From NCBI RefSeq assembly GCF_013304825.1, contig NZ_JAAWUO010000001.1:248001-312000 (forward strand): a stretch of DNA of 64,000 nt, in the 5' to 3' direction. The notes below the pieces were generated by a model. That model saw only the letters and a program-made list of their open reading frames with translations. It did no database searches and was not told the DNA's origin. Each line of letters starts with the position of its first letter. The first letter of the stretch is position 1. This stretch comes from Blautia schinkii (lineage in GTDB: Bacteria > Bacillota > Clostridia > Lachnospirales > Lachnospiraceae). Positions 9,025-19,010 of this stretch are shown piece after piece. Position numbers and translations under genes: made by a program.

Positions 9025-9978
9025 ATGAAAAAAACGATCTGGATCATCTGTCTGGCTGCTGCGTGCCTTCTCCTGGGAATGGTAGCGTATATAAGCTTCT
9101 CAGGTAAAAAAGAGACCGAAGAGCAGCAGTACAGTTTTTACTATATCAACAATGAAGAAACAAAGCTGAAAGAGGAGAAATATGTTCCTGAAAAAGAATC
9201 AGCAGAAGTAATGCTCCGTGATTTTTCAGAGAGTCTGAATAATCGTGAGACAAGAGATGATGGAATCTCACTTTTTCCTGACGGTGTGAAGATTTCTTCC
9301 TATTCTGTGAATGACGGCGTGCTCCGTCTGGAATTCAATGAAGCCTTCGGTAAGATGTCCCGTACCAGGGAGCTTCTTGTAAAAGCAGGAGTTGTGAAGA
9401 TATTTGTCCAGGTTCCGGGAGTCGATTCCGTAGAAATCTATGTTGGGAAAAAACCTCTCACAGATACAAAAGGTGACGAAGTCGGAGCTATGAACGGCGA
9501 TACCTTTGTGGAGTTTTCCGGCTCTGACGGCGATGTATACAGCTATGACACTTTTACTTTGTATTTTACCAATAAAAACGGAGACAAGCTGGTGGAAGAA
9601 CAGCGAAGTGTCCGGTACAGACGAAATCTTCCGAAAGCGACAGTTGTTCTGGAACAGCTGGCGCGCGGCCCTCTGGAAAAAGGCCATTATCCTACAATCC
9701 CGGAGAACTCAGAAGTGCTTTCCCTGACAAGGGCGAACGGCATTTGCTATGTAGATTACAATTCTGTATTTCAGGATTATGCATTGAATGTTTCTGAGGA
9801 GATTCCTGTTTATTCGGTGGTAAATACACTGATCGCAGCCACCGGAGTGGATAAAGTGGAGATTTCCATTGAAGGAAACAAAGAAGTAACTTTCGGCAAA
9901 AATATGCAGCTTTATAAATTTTATGAATGGAATGACAGTCTTCTTGCCAGCTCAGCGGCAAAGAAGAAAGAGAACTGA
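9025..9978 (+). CDS. GerMN-domain membrane-anchored protein
   Basis: A 317-residue exported protein. An N-terminal hydrophobic helix (residues 4-26) is followed by two GerMN-like repeats, about 60-165 and 190-300, each with a V..L..GP/VNT-type core. GerMN domains occur in the spore germination protein GerM and in LpqB, which acts with the MtrAB two-component system. Placement right after a response regulator/kinase pair (10-base gap, AGGAGGT site) resembles that LpqB-MtrAB arrangement, so an accessory sensor role is an inference. No clear lipobox cysteine is seen. Confidence 0.8.
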   Translation: MKKTIWIICLAAACLLLGMVAYISFSGKKETEEQQYSFYYINNEETKLKEEKYVPEKESAEVMLRDFSESLNNRETRDDGISLFPDGVKISSYSVNDGVLRLEFNEAFGKMSRTRELLVKAGVVKIFVQVPGVDSVEIYVGKKPLTDTKGDEVGAMNGDTFVEFSGSDGDVYSYDTFTLYFTNKNGDKLVEEQRSVRYRRNLPKATVVLEQLARGPLEKGHYPTIPENSEVLSLTRANGICYVDYNSVFQDYALNVSEEIPVYSVVNTLIAATGVDKVEISIEGNKEVTFGKNMQLYKFYEWNDSLLASSAAKKKEN

Positions 9979-10017
9979 TCATTCCGACAGCAAAAAAATA
10001 TAATACGGGAGAAACAT

Positions 10018-12285
10018 ATGATAAGACGTCCAATGTGTCTTCTGTGTTTTTTGATGATGCTTTCATTTGGCATTGCGGATCTGGCGGGGATTCCTCTTAT
10101 CAGGGGGAATCCCCTTCCTGCCAGTGTGCAGTCCTGGATTGAAGTACATCCCGCTTCCGAGATCTGCGGGGAGGTGGAACGGTACGAAAGCACAGAATTC
10201 TCCCAGTCTGTTTATCTGAAAAAAACATATCTCATCTATCATTCAAAAAAATTTCCAATTAATAATGTAAGAGTATTTCTGAAAAAAGAAGAAGAGCTGA
10301 AGCCTGGGATGCAGATTCTTGTAAAAGGAATCCTGAAAGAAGTGGAAGGCCCAACAAATCCGGGTGGTTTTGACAGCAGTCAGTATTACGCCTGCCGCCA
10401 TATTTATTATTTTATGAAAAAAGCTGTACTTCTGAAAAAAACATCCACATATTCCGGCTATCATCAGGCAATGCTTATGGTGAAGGAGAAATGCAGACAG
10501 ATCCTGGAAAATACAGCAGGAAAAGATGCACCTGTTTTTGATGCCATTGTTCTTGGGGAGAAAACAGGCCTGGACCCGGAGATCCGGATGCGTTATCAGC
10601 TGGCAGGAATCGTACATATTCTGGCGATCAGCGGACTGCATATCAGTATTCTGGGGATGGGGCTTTATAATCTGCTGAAACGTGCAGGGCTTGGTATCTG
10701 GCCAGCAGGGATTTTTTCTCTGGCTGTGATGCTGCAGTATGGGATGATGACAGGGGGAAGTGTGTCTACGATGCGGGCTGTCACCATGTTTCTCATTGCA
10801 ATGGGAGCCAGGATCACAGGAAGGATCTACGATATGCCAAGCGCAGTGTCTGTCACTGCCATGATGATCCTGGCAGAGTCACCGGCGTATCTGCTGGACA
10901 GTGGATTTCTTCTGTCATTTGGGTGTGTTCTGGGAATCTGTGTTGCATCAGAAAGGATTTGCGCTCTCGCAGGAGCAAAGAGAAAGGTTACGAAAGCCTT
11001 CTGGGGATCGGTGGCTCTTTGGCTTGTGACGCTTCCTGTGATGCTGAAATTCTTTGGTGAGGTATCACTGGCCGGACTGATATTGAATCTTGCGGTTTTG
11101 CCAAGTGTAGGAGTTGTTCTCTCAGGAGGTGTGGCTGCAATGCTTCTTGGCTTTGTCAGTATTCCGGCAGCCAGAGCTGTGATTTTTCCTGCGAAGGGAG
11201 TCCTGCTTCTATATGAAAAGCTCTGTGAACTGGCCGGAAGAAGCCGCTGGTGCACCTGGATTGGCGGCGAACCGGAACTCTGGCAGATTTTGGTATATTA
11301 TATGATATTAATTGCTGTACTGTTTATTGGACAGCATATAAAAGAATCAGATCAGAAGAAAAAAGAACTGGAAAAGGGAGAGGCAAAGGGATTACAACAC
11401 ATTCTTCGTATAGCTGCCATTGTTCTCCTGACCTTGAGTATACTGACGCTGGGCGTTCGGTCTTTCGGGTATCTCTTTAAATCTGAAACCCTGAAGATCA
11501 CCTGTCTGGACGTAGGTCAGGGAGACGGAATCCTGGTTCGGACCCCGGATAACAAACATTATCTGATAGATGGAGGAAGCAGCAGCCAATCAGAGCTTGG
11601 AAGATACTGCCTTCTTCCGGCTCTGAAAAGTATGGGGATTTCCTATCTGGACGGAATTTTCATTTCTCACACAGATAAAGACCATTTAAGTGGTGTGCAG
11701 GAACTTCTGGAATATATGGAAAAAGGACTCACAACTATCCGGGCCGGTCATCTTGTTCTGCCAGGATGGTCAGAACCGCCGGAAGCCTGGACAGATCTTG
11801 CCAGGACAGCCGAAAAAGCAGGGGTAAAAACAGTGACAGGAAACACAGGAGATATCATTCATTCCGGGACAGCGACATTTGAGATCCTGTGGCCGGAAAG
11901 TACGGCCAGGGGAAAAGATGTGAATGAGGAGGCTATGGTTATGGAACTTACATACGGCGAATTCCGGATGCTTTTTACAGGGGATATCGGAGCAGACACG
12001 GAGAAAAAACTTCTGACTGCAGGATGTCTTAGTGATATTGACTGTCTGAAAGTCGGCCATCATGGTTCACGATATTCATCCTCAGAGGCATTTTTAAAGA
12101 AACTGAAACCCGAGCTGTCCATCATATCCTGTTCATCCACCAATACCTACGGCCATCCGTCACCGGAAACGATACAGCGTCTGAAAGACTGCGGAAGTCA
12201 GATTGAATACACCATGAAAAATGGCGCGATCACCCTGGAAACCAATGGGAAAAATCTCAGGATCCTCAGATTTTACAGCAACTGA
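10018..12285 (+). CDS. comEC: ComEC/Rec2 DNA-uptake channel protein
   Basis: A 755-residue multi-pass membrane protein that moves single-stranded DNA across the membrane during transformation. It has a DUF4131-like N-terminal part, the Competence domain (about 190-430) with LAISGLHISILG and GGSVSTMRA, and a C-terminal metallo-beta-lactamase-like domain (about 490-740) with HTDKDHLSG and VGHHGSRYSSS. Length is in the family range and no frameshift is seen. It follows the GerMN gene after about 40 bases. Confidence 0.93.
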   Translation: MIRRPMCLLCFLMMLSFGIADLAGIPLIRGNPLPASVQSWIEVHPASEICGEVERYESTEFSQSVYLKKTYLIYHSKKFPINNVRVFLKKEEELKPGMQILVKGILKEVEGPTNPGGFDSSQYYACRHIYYFMKKAVLLKKTSTYSGYHQAMLMVKEKCRQILENTAGKDAPVFDAIVLGEKTGLDPEIRMRYQLAGIVHILAISGLHISILGMGLYNLLKRAGLGIWPAGIFSLAVMLQYGMMTGGSVSTMRAVTMFLIAMGARITGRIYDMPSAVSVTAMMILAESPAYLLDSGFLLSFGCVLGICVASERICALAGAKRKVTKAFWGSVALWLVTLPVMLKFFGEVSLAGLILNLAVLPSVGVVLSGGVAAMLLGFVSIPAARAVIFPAKGVLLLYEKLCELAGRSRWCTWIGGEPELWQILVYYMILIAVLFIGQHIKESDQKKKELEKGEAKGLQHILRIAAIVLLTLSILTLGVRSFGYLFKSETLKITCLDVGQGDGILVRTPDNKHYLIDGGSSSQSELGRYCLLPALKSMGISYLDGIFISHTDKDHLSGVQELLEYMEKGLTTIRAGHLVLPGWSEPPEAWTDLARTAEKAGVKTVTGNTGDIIHSGTATFEILWPESTARGKDVNEEAMVMELTYGEFRMLFTGDIGADTEKKLLTAGCLSDIDCLKVGHHGSRYSSSEAFLKKLKPELSIISCSSTNTYGHPSPETIQRLKDCGSQIEYTMKNGAITLETNGKNLRILRFYSN

Positions 12286-12404
12286 AAAACCCCCGAAAAA
12301 CATGAAAAAAACAGGTGACTTTTGCTGATACTTGTTGTAGAATAAACAGGGTTTGTGTGAAAATGAAACATATAAAAGTAACACAAGATAAGGAGCTTTT
12401 ATTT

Positions 12405-13790
12405 ATGAAATATGACGTACTGATCGTAGGAGCAGGTCCTGGAGGAATCTTTGCAGCCTATGAACTGATGAATAATGATCCGGAGAAAAAGATCGCGGTT
12501 TTTGAGGCTGGTCATCCCCTGGAAAAGAGAAAATGTCCAATTGACGGAAAAAAAGTAAAATCCTGTATCCACTGCAAAACATGTGCCATCATGAAAGGAT
12601 TCGGAGGCGCAGGAGCTTTTTCCGATGGAAAATATAATATCACCAACCAGTTTGGCGGAACTTTGTATCAGCATATCGGCAGGGAAACAGCAACAGAGCT
12701 GATGGAGTATGTAGATAAACTGAACCTGATGCATGGTGGCGAGGGAACTAAGCTCTATTCTACAACAAACAGTGAGATCCGCAAGCTTTGCCTTCAGAAT
12801 GGGCTGCATCTTCTGGATGCTTCTGTCCGTCATCTGGGAACTGATATCAACTATGTAGTTCTTCAGAATCTTTATGATGAAATGAAAGATCATGTAGATT
12901 TCTATTTTGATGCGTCTGTTGATAAAGTGGAAAAAACAGAAGAGGGTTATGCAGTTCTGACAGGTGACCAGCGTTACGAGGGAACATACTGCATCATTTC
13001 AGCAGGACGAAGCGGAAGTAAATGGATGGAATCTGTATGTACTGATCTTAGGATTCCGACACTTTCCAACCGTGTGGATATTGGTGTGCGTGTGGAGCTT
13101 CCGGCAGAGGTATTCAGCCGCCTGACAGACGAGCTTTATGAGAGTAAGATTGTTTACAGAACAGAGAAATTCGAGGATATGGTACGTACTTTCTGTATGA
13201 ATCCGAGAGGTGTTGTTGTTAATGAGAACACCAACGGAATCATCACAGTAAACGGACACAGCTACGAAGATCCTGCAAAGCACACCAACAACACAAACTT
13301 TGCACTTCTTGTATCCAAGCATTTCTCCGAGCCGTTCCACGACAGCAACGGATATGGCGAAAGTATCGCAAGACTTTCCAATATGCTTGGCGGCGGTGTT
13401 ATGGTTCAGCGTTTCGGAGATTTGATCCGTGGAAGACGAAGCACAAAAGCACGTGTTGACGAGAGCTTTGTAACACCGACACTTTCTGCCACACCAGGAG
13501 ATTTAAGCCTTGTTATGCCGAAACGTATCCTTGACGGCATCATTGAGATGATCTATGCACTGGATAAGATCGCACCTGGAACAGCAGACGATGATACTTT
13601 GCTTTATGGTGTGGAAGTTAAATTCTATAATATGGAAGTTGAGATCGATGAGAATCTGGAAACCTGCCACAAAGGTCTCTTTGTTATCGGAGACTGCAGC
13701 GGCGTGACACATTCTCTTTCCCACGCATCAGCCAGCGGAGTTTATGTTGCAAGATATCTTGATCAGGAATACTTTAATCGAAGCAAGTAA
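12405..13790 (+). CDS. FAD-dependent dehydrogenase (uncharacterised, GG-reductase-like)
   Basis: A 461-residue flavoprotein starting MKYDVLIVGAGPGGIFAAYEL, the dinucleotide-binding GxGxxG fold. AAGGAG at 12390-12395 supports this start; the in-frame ATG at 12315 lies 90 bases upstream without a matching site. A short Cys cluster (KSCIHCKTCAIMKGFGG, about residues 50-66) is present and the C-terminus has GLFVIGDCSGVTHSLSHA, the second FAD motif. This resembles the uncharacterised FAD dehydrogenases common in Clostridia. The substrate is unknown. A possible promoter (GTGACT at 12315, TAGAAT at 12338) precedes it. Confidence 0.8.
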   Translation: MKYDVLIVGAGPGGIFAAYELMNNDPEKKIAVFEAGHPLEKRKCPIDGKKVKSCIHCKTCAIMKGFGGAGAFSDGKYNITNQFGGTLYQHIGRETATELMEYVDKLNLMHGGEGTKLYSTTNSEIRKLCLQNGLHLLDASVRHLGTDINYVVLQNLYDEMKDHVDFYFDASVDKVEKTEEGYAVLTGDQRYEGTYCIISAGRSGSKWMESVCTDLRIPTLSNRVDIGVRVELPAEVFSRLTDELYESKIVYRTEKFEDMVRTFCMNPRGVVVNENTNGIITVNGHSYEDPAKHTNNTNFALLVSKHFSEPFHDSNGYGESIARLSNMLGGGVMVQRFGDLIRGRRSTKARVDESFVTPTLSATPGDLSLVMPKRILDGIIEMIYALDKIAPGTADDDTLLYGVEVKFYNMEVEIDENLETCHKGLFVIGDCSGVTHSLSHASASGVYVARYLDQEYFNRSK

Positions 13791-13989
13791 GTCCCCTGCT
13801 TCAATTGAGAATATTCGCCTGACTAAATAATTTGAACCAGAGAGACCGCAGATCAGGTGAAATTATAGATTCTATAAAAATAAAACATATATCATGCATA
13901 GGTATGCCTGGTGTGCATGAATATTTGAAAGCATTCTGACAATAACACAAATATTTTGAGGGGGATTTTGGAATAGTCCGACAGTAAGC

Positions 13990-14018
13990 TTGACATTTTT
14001 GTAACTTTGTGGTAAAAA
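13990..14018 (+). promoter_or_regulatory. promoter of the cobalamin-riboswitch operon
   Basis: TTGACA at 13990 and TAAAAA at 14013 with a 17-base spacer, about 45 bases before the riboswitch. The preceding stretch (13791-13989) holds only a weak ATCATGCAT-type palindrome near 13890-13920 and no gene. Confidence 0.6.
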
Positions 14019-14060
14019 AGAAGAAACCAGATTAAATTGAATATGTGCAAATGTTATAAC

Positions 14061-14210
14061 GATAAGGTTGCATCAGAACCGATGCGCAAAAGAGAATCCG
14101 GTGCGAATCCGGAACGATACCGTCACTGTGAAGGGGAGTGGCTTTTGAGAACCACTGGGAGACCGGGAAGGAAAGGCTACGCTGAACCAAGTCAGGAGAA
14201 CTGCCTTATT
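14061..14210 (+). ncRNA. cobalamin riboswitch 1
   Basis: The leader shows the B12-riboswitch landmarks in order: a GAATCCGGTGCGAATCCGG hairpin at 14113-14131 region, the conserved CCGTCACTG at about 14140-14148, and the B12 box GTCAGGAGAACTGCC at 14191-14205. An intrinsic terminator follows at 14306-14333, so control is probably by transcription termination. It precedes a secreted cobaltochelatase-like gene and an ABC importer, which fits B12-repressed corrinoid acquisition. Confidence 0.92.
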
Positions 14211-14302
14211 GTGAGATCTTAGATTCGCGGTTTACGAATCTGTATTCTCCATAACAATACAGAACTTCTTTTTATGTATTGCGCAGAGAATCCTATGTAG
14301 GA

Positions 14303-14333
14303 GCAGGCGGCCGCGTTAAGCTGCCGCTTTTTT
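14303..14333 (+). terminator. riboswitch-linked terminator
   Basis: GCGGC at 14307-14311 and GCCGC at 14323-14327 pair, with flanking complementarity, followed by six T. It lies between the B12 box and the first gene and is the likely expression platform of the riboswitch. Confidence 0.75.
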
Positions 14334-14379
14334 GTACATGTTGGTTATCTGGAAATACATGAAAAGAGGACTATAAGAA

Positions 14380-15696
14380 ATGAAAAGAAAAACTATGTTA
14401 GCTCTGATGCTTGCAGTTTCCATGACATGCTCTATGGGTGCAGCTACAACAGCAATGGCAGCTGATGATTCCGCTACAGAGGAAGCAGCTGATACCACAG
14501 CAGAAGAAAATACTGAGGCAGCTGATACCACAGAGGCTTCTGATGAGGATCAGAAAGCAGCTGATAATGTAGCAGCACTGATCGACAAGATCTATGTTCA
14601 GGAGAGAACAGATACAACAGATGAGGACTGCAAGGCAGCTAAAGAAGCATGGGATGCCCTGACAGACGCACAGAAAGAGCTGGTAGAAGGCGAGAATGCT
14701 GATCCGGATTACTTCGGACGTGATACAGGAGATGCTTCCAAAGACGATCCGCGTAACCAGGATGAGATCGGTGAGAACGAGCTTCTTGTTGTAAGCTTTG
14801 GTACTTCCTTCAACGACAGCCGTGCTGAGGATATCAAGGGAATCGAGGATGCTCTGGCAGCAGCATATCCGGACTGGTCTGTAAGAAGAGCTTTCACAGC
14901 ACAGATCATCATCAACCATGTTGAGGCAAGAGATGAGGAGAACATCGACAACATGCAGCAGGCTCTTGACCGTGCAGTAGAGAATGGCGTTAAGAATCTT
15001 GTTGTTCAGCCTACACATCTGATGCATGGCGCTGAGTATGATGAGATGACAGAAGCTATTAACGGATATAAAGATAAATTCGAGTCTGTGGCAATTGCAG
15101 AGCCAATGCTTGGTGAGGTTGGAGATGATGCAACTGTTATCAATGATGACAAGAAAGCAGTTGCTCAGGCAATCACAGATGAAGCTTGTAAAGAAGCCGG
15201 ATTCGACAGCATGGATGCAGCAGCTGAGGCTGGCACTGCATTTGTATTCATGGGACATGGTACATCCCATACAGCCAATATTACATATGATCAGATGCAG
15301 ACACAGATGGAAGACCTTGGATTCAAGAACGCTTTCATCGGTACTGTAGAAGGTAAGCCGGAAGACACAGCATGCGATAAAGTTATCGAGAAAGTAAAAG
15401 AAGCAGGATACAAGAATGTTGTCCTTCGTCCGCTGATGGTTGTTGCAGGAGACCACGCTAATAATGATATGGCTGGTGATGACGAGGATTCCTGGAAGAG
15501 CCAGTTTGTAGCATCCGGAAACTTTGAGAATGTTGACACTCAGATTGCAGGTCTTGGAAGAATCGAAGCAGTTGAGCAGATCTATGTAGATCACACAAAA
15601 GCAGCTATCGATTCTATCGGAAGCACTGATGAGTCCGCAGATTCTGATGCAGCAGCAGATACAGAGGCTGATTCCGCTGAGGATTCCGCAGAATAA
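14380..15696 (+). CDS. cbiK: secreted CbiK-like sirohydrochlorin cobaltochelatase
   Basis: A 438-residue protein with a class II chelatase core of the CbiK type, which in the cytoplasm inserts Co2+ (or Fe2+) into sirohydrochlorin. Core motifs are ELLVVSFGTSFNDSRAEDI (about 134-152), QPTHLMHGAEYDEM with His213 (about 210-223) and FVFMGHGTSHTANITYDQM, giving the expected metal-binding histidines. Unusually it begins with a clear signal peptide (about 1-27) and acidic Ala/Glu/Asp-rich spacers, with a FIVAR-like helical segment at about 55-105 and an acidic tail. So the enzyme fold is predicted outside the membrane. It is first in an operon under a cobalamin riboswitch. It may act as a tetrapyrrole binder or chelatase/dechelatase; export is inferred from the signal peptide. 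Confidence 0.85.
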   Translation: MKRKTMLALMLAVSMTCSMGAATTAMAADDSATEEAADTTAEENTEAADTTEASDEDQKAADNVAALIDKIYVQERTDTTDEDCKAAKEAWDALTDAQKELVEGENADPDYFGRDTGDASKDDPRNQDEIGENELLVVSFGTSFNDSRAEDIKGIEDALAAAYPDWSVRRAFTAQIIINHVEARDEENIDNMQQALDRAVENGVKNLVVQPTHLMHGAEYDEMTEAINGYKDKFESVAIAEPMLGEVGDDATVINDDKKAVAQAITDEACKEAGFDSMDAAAEAGTAFVFMGHGTSHTANITYDQMQTQMEDLGFKNAFIGTVEGKPEDTACDKVIEKVKEAGYKNVVLRPLMVVAGDHANNDMAGDDEDSWKSQFVASGNFENVDTQIAGLGRIEAVEQIYVDHTKAAIDSIGSTDESADSDAAADTEADSAEDSAE

Positions 15697-15813
15697 ACAG
15701 TATAGAATATCCGTGTAGAAGCGGATATATATAAGAAATAAAGTAACTGCCCGGAAAGATCAAAAAGACTGTCTTCCGGGCAGATTCTTGTCACAGGGAA
15801 GGGAGAAACAATC

Positions 15814-16749
15814 ATGAAAAAACGTTACGTAAATCTTCTTCTTGCAATGGTAAGTGCATCTGCCCTGATGCTTGGCTCCGTACCGGTACTGGCAGAGAGT
15901 GATTCTGCGAAAACGGAATCCGGGGAGAATGCAGAAGCAGCTGATGAGAAAGATGTATCCACAGATAAAGAGAACACCTTGGAAGATGGCGTTTACACAG
16001 CTGAGTTTGACACAGACAGCAGCATGTTCCATGTAAATGAGGCAAATGACAAAAAAGGAAAGCTCACAGTCAAAGATGGCGAGATGACTATCCATGTAAG
16101 CCTGGTTTCCAAGAAAATCGTAAATCTGTTTGCGGGAACAGCTGAAGATGCACAGAAAGACGGAGCAGATATCATTGAACCGACCACAGATACTGTAAAA
16201 TACAGCGATGGTTATACAGAAGAAGTGTATGGATTTGATATCCCTGTACCTGCCATTGACGAGGAGTTTGATGTAGCGATCCTGGGAGAAAAGGGTAAAT
16301 GGTATGATCATAAAGTAAGTATTAAGAATCCGGTAAAAGAAGATGCAGCAGAAACTGCTGATGATTCCGACGAGAAAGATGACGATAAACAATCCAAAGG
16401 CAAAAAGCTGAAAGATCTGAAGCTTGAGGACGGAACTTATGAGACAGAAGTAACTCTTACAGGCGGTACAGGAAAAGCAACTGTGGAATCTCCTGCAAAG
16501 GTAGAGATCAAGGACAAAGAAGCGACAGCGACCATCATCTGGAGCAGCCCGAATTACGATTATATGATCGTTGACGGTGAGAAATATGAGCCTGTAAATA
16601 AAGACGGAAACTCTACATTTGAAATTCCGGTCAGTGTTTTTGATGCAGAGATGGAAGTGACTGCAGATACAGTGGCCATGAGCACTCCTCATGAGATCGA
16701 CTACACCCTGAATTTTGATTCTTCAAGCATGAAAAAGGCAGACAAATGA
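15814..16749 (+). CDS. secreted protein with two NEAT-like (iron-transport-associated) domains
   Basis: A 311-residue exported protein (signal peptide about 1-25, no sortase motif) with two related beta-rich domains, about 48-170 and 205-305, joined by an acidic linker. The first has MTIHVSLVSKKIVNLFAGTA, typical of NEAT-like folds; the second has SSPNYDYMIVDGEKY, with spaced tyrosines like the heme-contacting Tyr of NEAT domains. NEAT domains bind heme and pass it between surface proteins. Here the riboswitch and downstream BtuF-like genes suggest a corrinoid or other tetrapyrrole ligand instead; that is inference. It overlaps the next gene by ATGA, so it is coupled to the substrate-binding protein. 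Confidence 0.7.
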   Translation: MKKRYVNLLLAMVSASALMLGSVPVLAESDSAKTESGENAEAADEKDVSTDKENTLEDGVYTAEFDTDSSMFHVNEANDKKGKLTVKDGEMTIHVSLVSKKIVNLFAGTAEDAQKDGADIIEPTTDTVKYSDGYTEEVYGFDIPVPAIDEEFDVAILGEKGKWYDHKVSIKNPVKEDAAETADDSDEKDDDKQSKGKKLKDLKLEDGTYETEVTLTGGTGKATVESPAKVEIKDKEATATIIWSSPNYDYMIVDGEKYEPVNKDGNSTFEIPVSVFDAEMEVTADTVAMSTPHEIDYTLNFDSSSMKKADK

Positions 16750-17891
16750 AAAAAATAATCTCCTACATATTTCTGACGATAGCTCTTATCCTGGGCTGTA
16801 CATCAGGCGTACAGGCAGCTGAAAAAGAGCATACGCCTGCAGATATCCCGGGACTTACTTTTGACCACAGCATGGAGCTTTCCTATGCGAAAGAGTTCAA
16901 TGTAGACTATTATGATGACGGCTACGCACTGATCACTATTGATCAGGAAGGACAGTTTCTTGTAGTTCCGGAGGGAAAAGAAGCTCCGGAAGGCCTGGAC
17001 AGTGATATCGCAGTGCTGAAACAGCCATTGGATCATATTTATATGGTGGCAACTTCCGCTATGGATCTTTTCCGCGCTATTGACGGAATCGACAGCATCA
17101 ATCTTTCCGGTACAAAAGAGGACGGATGGTATATCCAGGAAGCGAAGGATGCCATGGAACAGAATAAGATGATCTATGCAGGCAAATACAGTGCACCGGA
17201 TTATGAGCTGATCTTAAATGAAGGCTGTGATCTGGCAATCGAGTCCACCATGATCCACCATAATCCGGAAGTTCAGGAAAAACTGGAGCAGTTTGGAATC
17301 CCTGTTATGGTAGAGCGTTCCAGCTACGAGAGCCATCCGCTTGGAAGAACAGAATGGATGAAGCTTTATGCAGTTCTCCTTGGAAAAGAAGATCTCGCAG
17401 AAAAAGTTTTCAAGGAGCAGACAGACAAGCTGGATAAAGTTCTCACAGCAGATAAGACAGACAAGACCGTAGCGTTCTTTTATATCAACTCTGTAGGCGC
17501 AGTAAATGTGCGAAAGAGCGGAGATTATGTTTCTGAGATGATTTCTCTTGCAGGTGGCAATTATGTCCCTGAAGACACAGGAGAGAATGATAATGCCCTT
17601 TCCACCATGAATATGCAGATGGAAGAATTTTACGCGAAAGCGAAAGATGCAGATTATATCATCTACAACAGCACAATTGACGGAGAGCTGAATACTATAG
17701 ATGAACTTCTTTCCAAGAGCGAGCTTCTTGCAGATTTCAAGGCTGTAAAGAACGGCAATGTCTGGTGCACAGGTAAAAATCTTTTCCAGGAGACAACGGG
17801 GCTTGGAACTATGATCGAGGATATCCACACCATGCTTACCAGTGACGATGATTCTCTGGATGAGTTGACCTATATGCATCGTCTGAAATAA
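16746..17891 (+). CDS. ABC importer substrate-binding protein (BtuF/FecB-like)
   Basis: A 381-residue extracytoplasmic binding protein of the class that serves iron-siderophore, heme and cobalamin importers. A hydrophobic leader ends in LILGC (Cys near residue 18), a plausible lipobox. The two-lobe fold is suggested by DLAIESTMIHHNPEVQEKL and by PVMVERSSYESHPLGRTEW, a signature region of Fe/B12 binding proteins. The start overlaps the previous stop. It is followed by the permease and ATPase genes, giving a complete importer. The ligand is inferred to be a corrinoid from the riboswitch. Confidence 0.85.
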   Translation: MKKIISYIFLTIALILGCTSGVQAAEKEHTPADIPGLTFDHSMELSYAKEFNVDYYDDGYALITIDQEGQFLVVPEGKEAPEGLDSDIAVLKQPLDHIYMVATSAMDLFRAIDGIDSINLSGTKEDGWYIQEAKDAMEQNKMIYAGKYSAPDYELILNEGCDLAIESTMIHHNPEVQEKLEQFGIPVMVERSSYESHPLGRTEWMKLYAVLLGKEDLAEKVFKEQTDKLDKVLTADKTDKTVAFFYINSVGAVNVRKSGDYVSEMISLAGGNYVPEDTGENDNALSTMNMQMEEFYAKAKDADYIIYNSTIDGELNTIDELLSKSELLADFKAVKNGNVWCTGKNLFQETTGLGTMIEDIHTMLTSDDDSLDELTYMHRLK

Positions 17892-17987
17892 ATAAAAATA
17901 CTATTAAAACCAGGAAAACAGATTGGGCGGATTGAGAAGATCCGCCTGATCTGCTATAAATAAACACGGAGGGAGACATACAGAAAA

Positions 17988-19007
17988 ATGAACGACCGAA
18001 AACGTGCAGTCCGATACGGAATCTCATTTGTGATTCTTGCAGTACTGCTGATAATTTTATTTATATGGAATGTAAATTCCGGAAGTATCCATCTCTCTGT
18101 GAATGAGATCCTGAATATCATATTCAAACGTCAGGGAGATCAGACTTCCTATAATATTGTGTGGGAGATCCGTCTTCCGCGAATTCTGGCAGTTATCATC
18201 CTGGGTGGGGCATTGTCTGTATCCGGATTTCTGCTGCAGACATTTTTTAACAACCCTATTGCAGGACCGTTTGTACTGGGTATTTCTTCCGGAGCCAAGC
18301 TGATCGTGGCACTGCTGATGATCTTTCTTTTAAGCAGATCCGTATCCATCGGTTCCGGAGCCATGATCCTGGCTGCTTTTGCAGGTTCCATGATTTCCAT
18401 GGGCTTTGTTCTCCTTGTGGCAAAAAAAGTCCACAACATGTCCATGCTGGTTATCAGTGGTGTTATGATCGGTTACATTTGCTCAGCCATCACGGATTTT
18501 GTGGTGACATTTGCGGACGATTCCAATATCGTCAACCTCCACAACTGGTCTCTGGGAAGCTTTTCCGGTATGACCTGGGGCAATGTGCGGACAATGGTCG
18601 TGGTGGTACTGATTACCATGGTAATCGTATTTTTTATGTCAAAACCCATTAGCGCATACCAGCTGGGAGAGACTTACGCTCAGAATATGGGAGTAAATAT
18701 CAAGCTGTTCCGGATTCTTCTGATCCTGCTTTCCAGTATTCTCTCTGCCTGTGTTACTGCTTTTGCAGGACCGATCTCCTTCGTTGGAATCGCAGTTCCC
18801 CACATTGCAAAAAGCCTTCTGAAAACAGCAAAGCCGATCCTTGTAATCCCGGCCTGTTTTCTTGGGGGTGCGGTGTTCTGTCTGTTCTGCGACCTGATCG
18901 CAAGAACTGTTTTTGCACCGACAGAGCTCAGCATCAGTTCTGTAACGGCGGTATTCGGAGCACCGGTGGTTATCTATATTATGATTCGCAGACAACAGAG
19001 GATATAA
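17988..19007 (+). CDS. FecCD-family ABC permease (BtuC-like)
   Basis: A 339-residue integral membrane permease with about nine to ten hydrophobic helices. It has the family motifs RLPRILAVIILGGALSVSG near residues 60-78 and NNPIAGPFVLGISSGAKL, and GPISFVGIAVPHIAK in the C-terminal half, which contacts the ATPase. It works as a homodimer with the next gene product and the binding protein before it. A GGAGGG site lies at about 17970. Family assignment is secure; substrate is inferred from context. Confidence 0.9.
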   Translation: MNDRKRAVRYGISFVILAVLLIILFIWNVNSGSIHLSVNEILNIIFKRQGDQTSYNIVWEIRLPRILAVIILGGALSVSGFLLQTFFNNPIAGPFVLGISSGAKLIVALLMIFLLSRSVSIGSGAMILAAFAGSMISMGFVLLVAKKVHNMSMLVISGVMIGYICSAITDFVVTFADDSNIVNLHNWSLGSFSGMTWGNVRTMVVVVLITMVIVFFMSKPISAYQLGETYAQNMGVNIKLFRILLILLSSILSACVTAFAGPISFVGIAVPHIAKSLLKTAKPILVIPACFLGGAVFCLFCDLIARTVFAPTELSISSVTAVFGAPVVIYIMIRRQQRI

Positions 19008-19010
19008 AAG

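Noticed and set aside
14037-14222. Short open frame across the first cobalamin riboswitch
   Set aside because: It overlaps the B12 box and conserved riboswitch core, and lacks a ribosome binding site. The RNA element explains the sequence.
14398-15594. Long minus-strand open frame opposite the chelatase gene
   Set aside because: It is Cys/Ile/Leu-rich nonsense caused by the codon bias of the plus-strand gene; no start site or family match.
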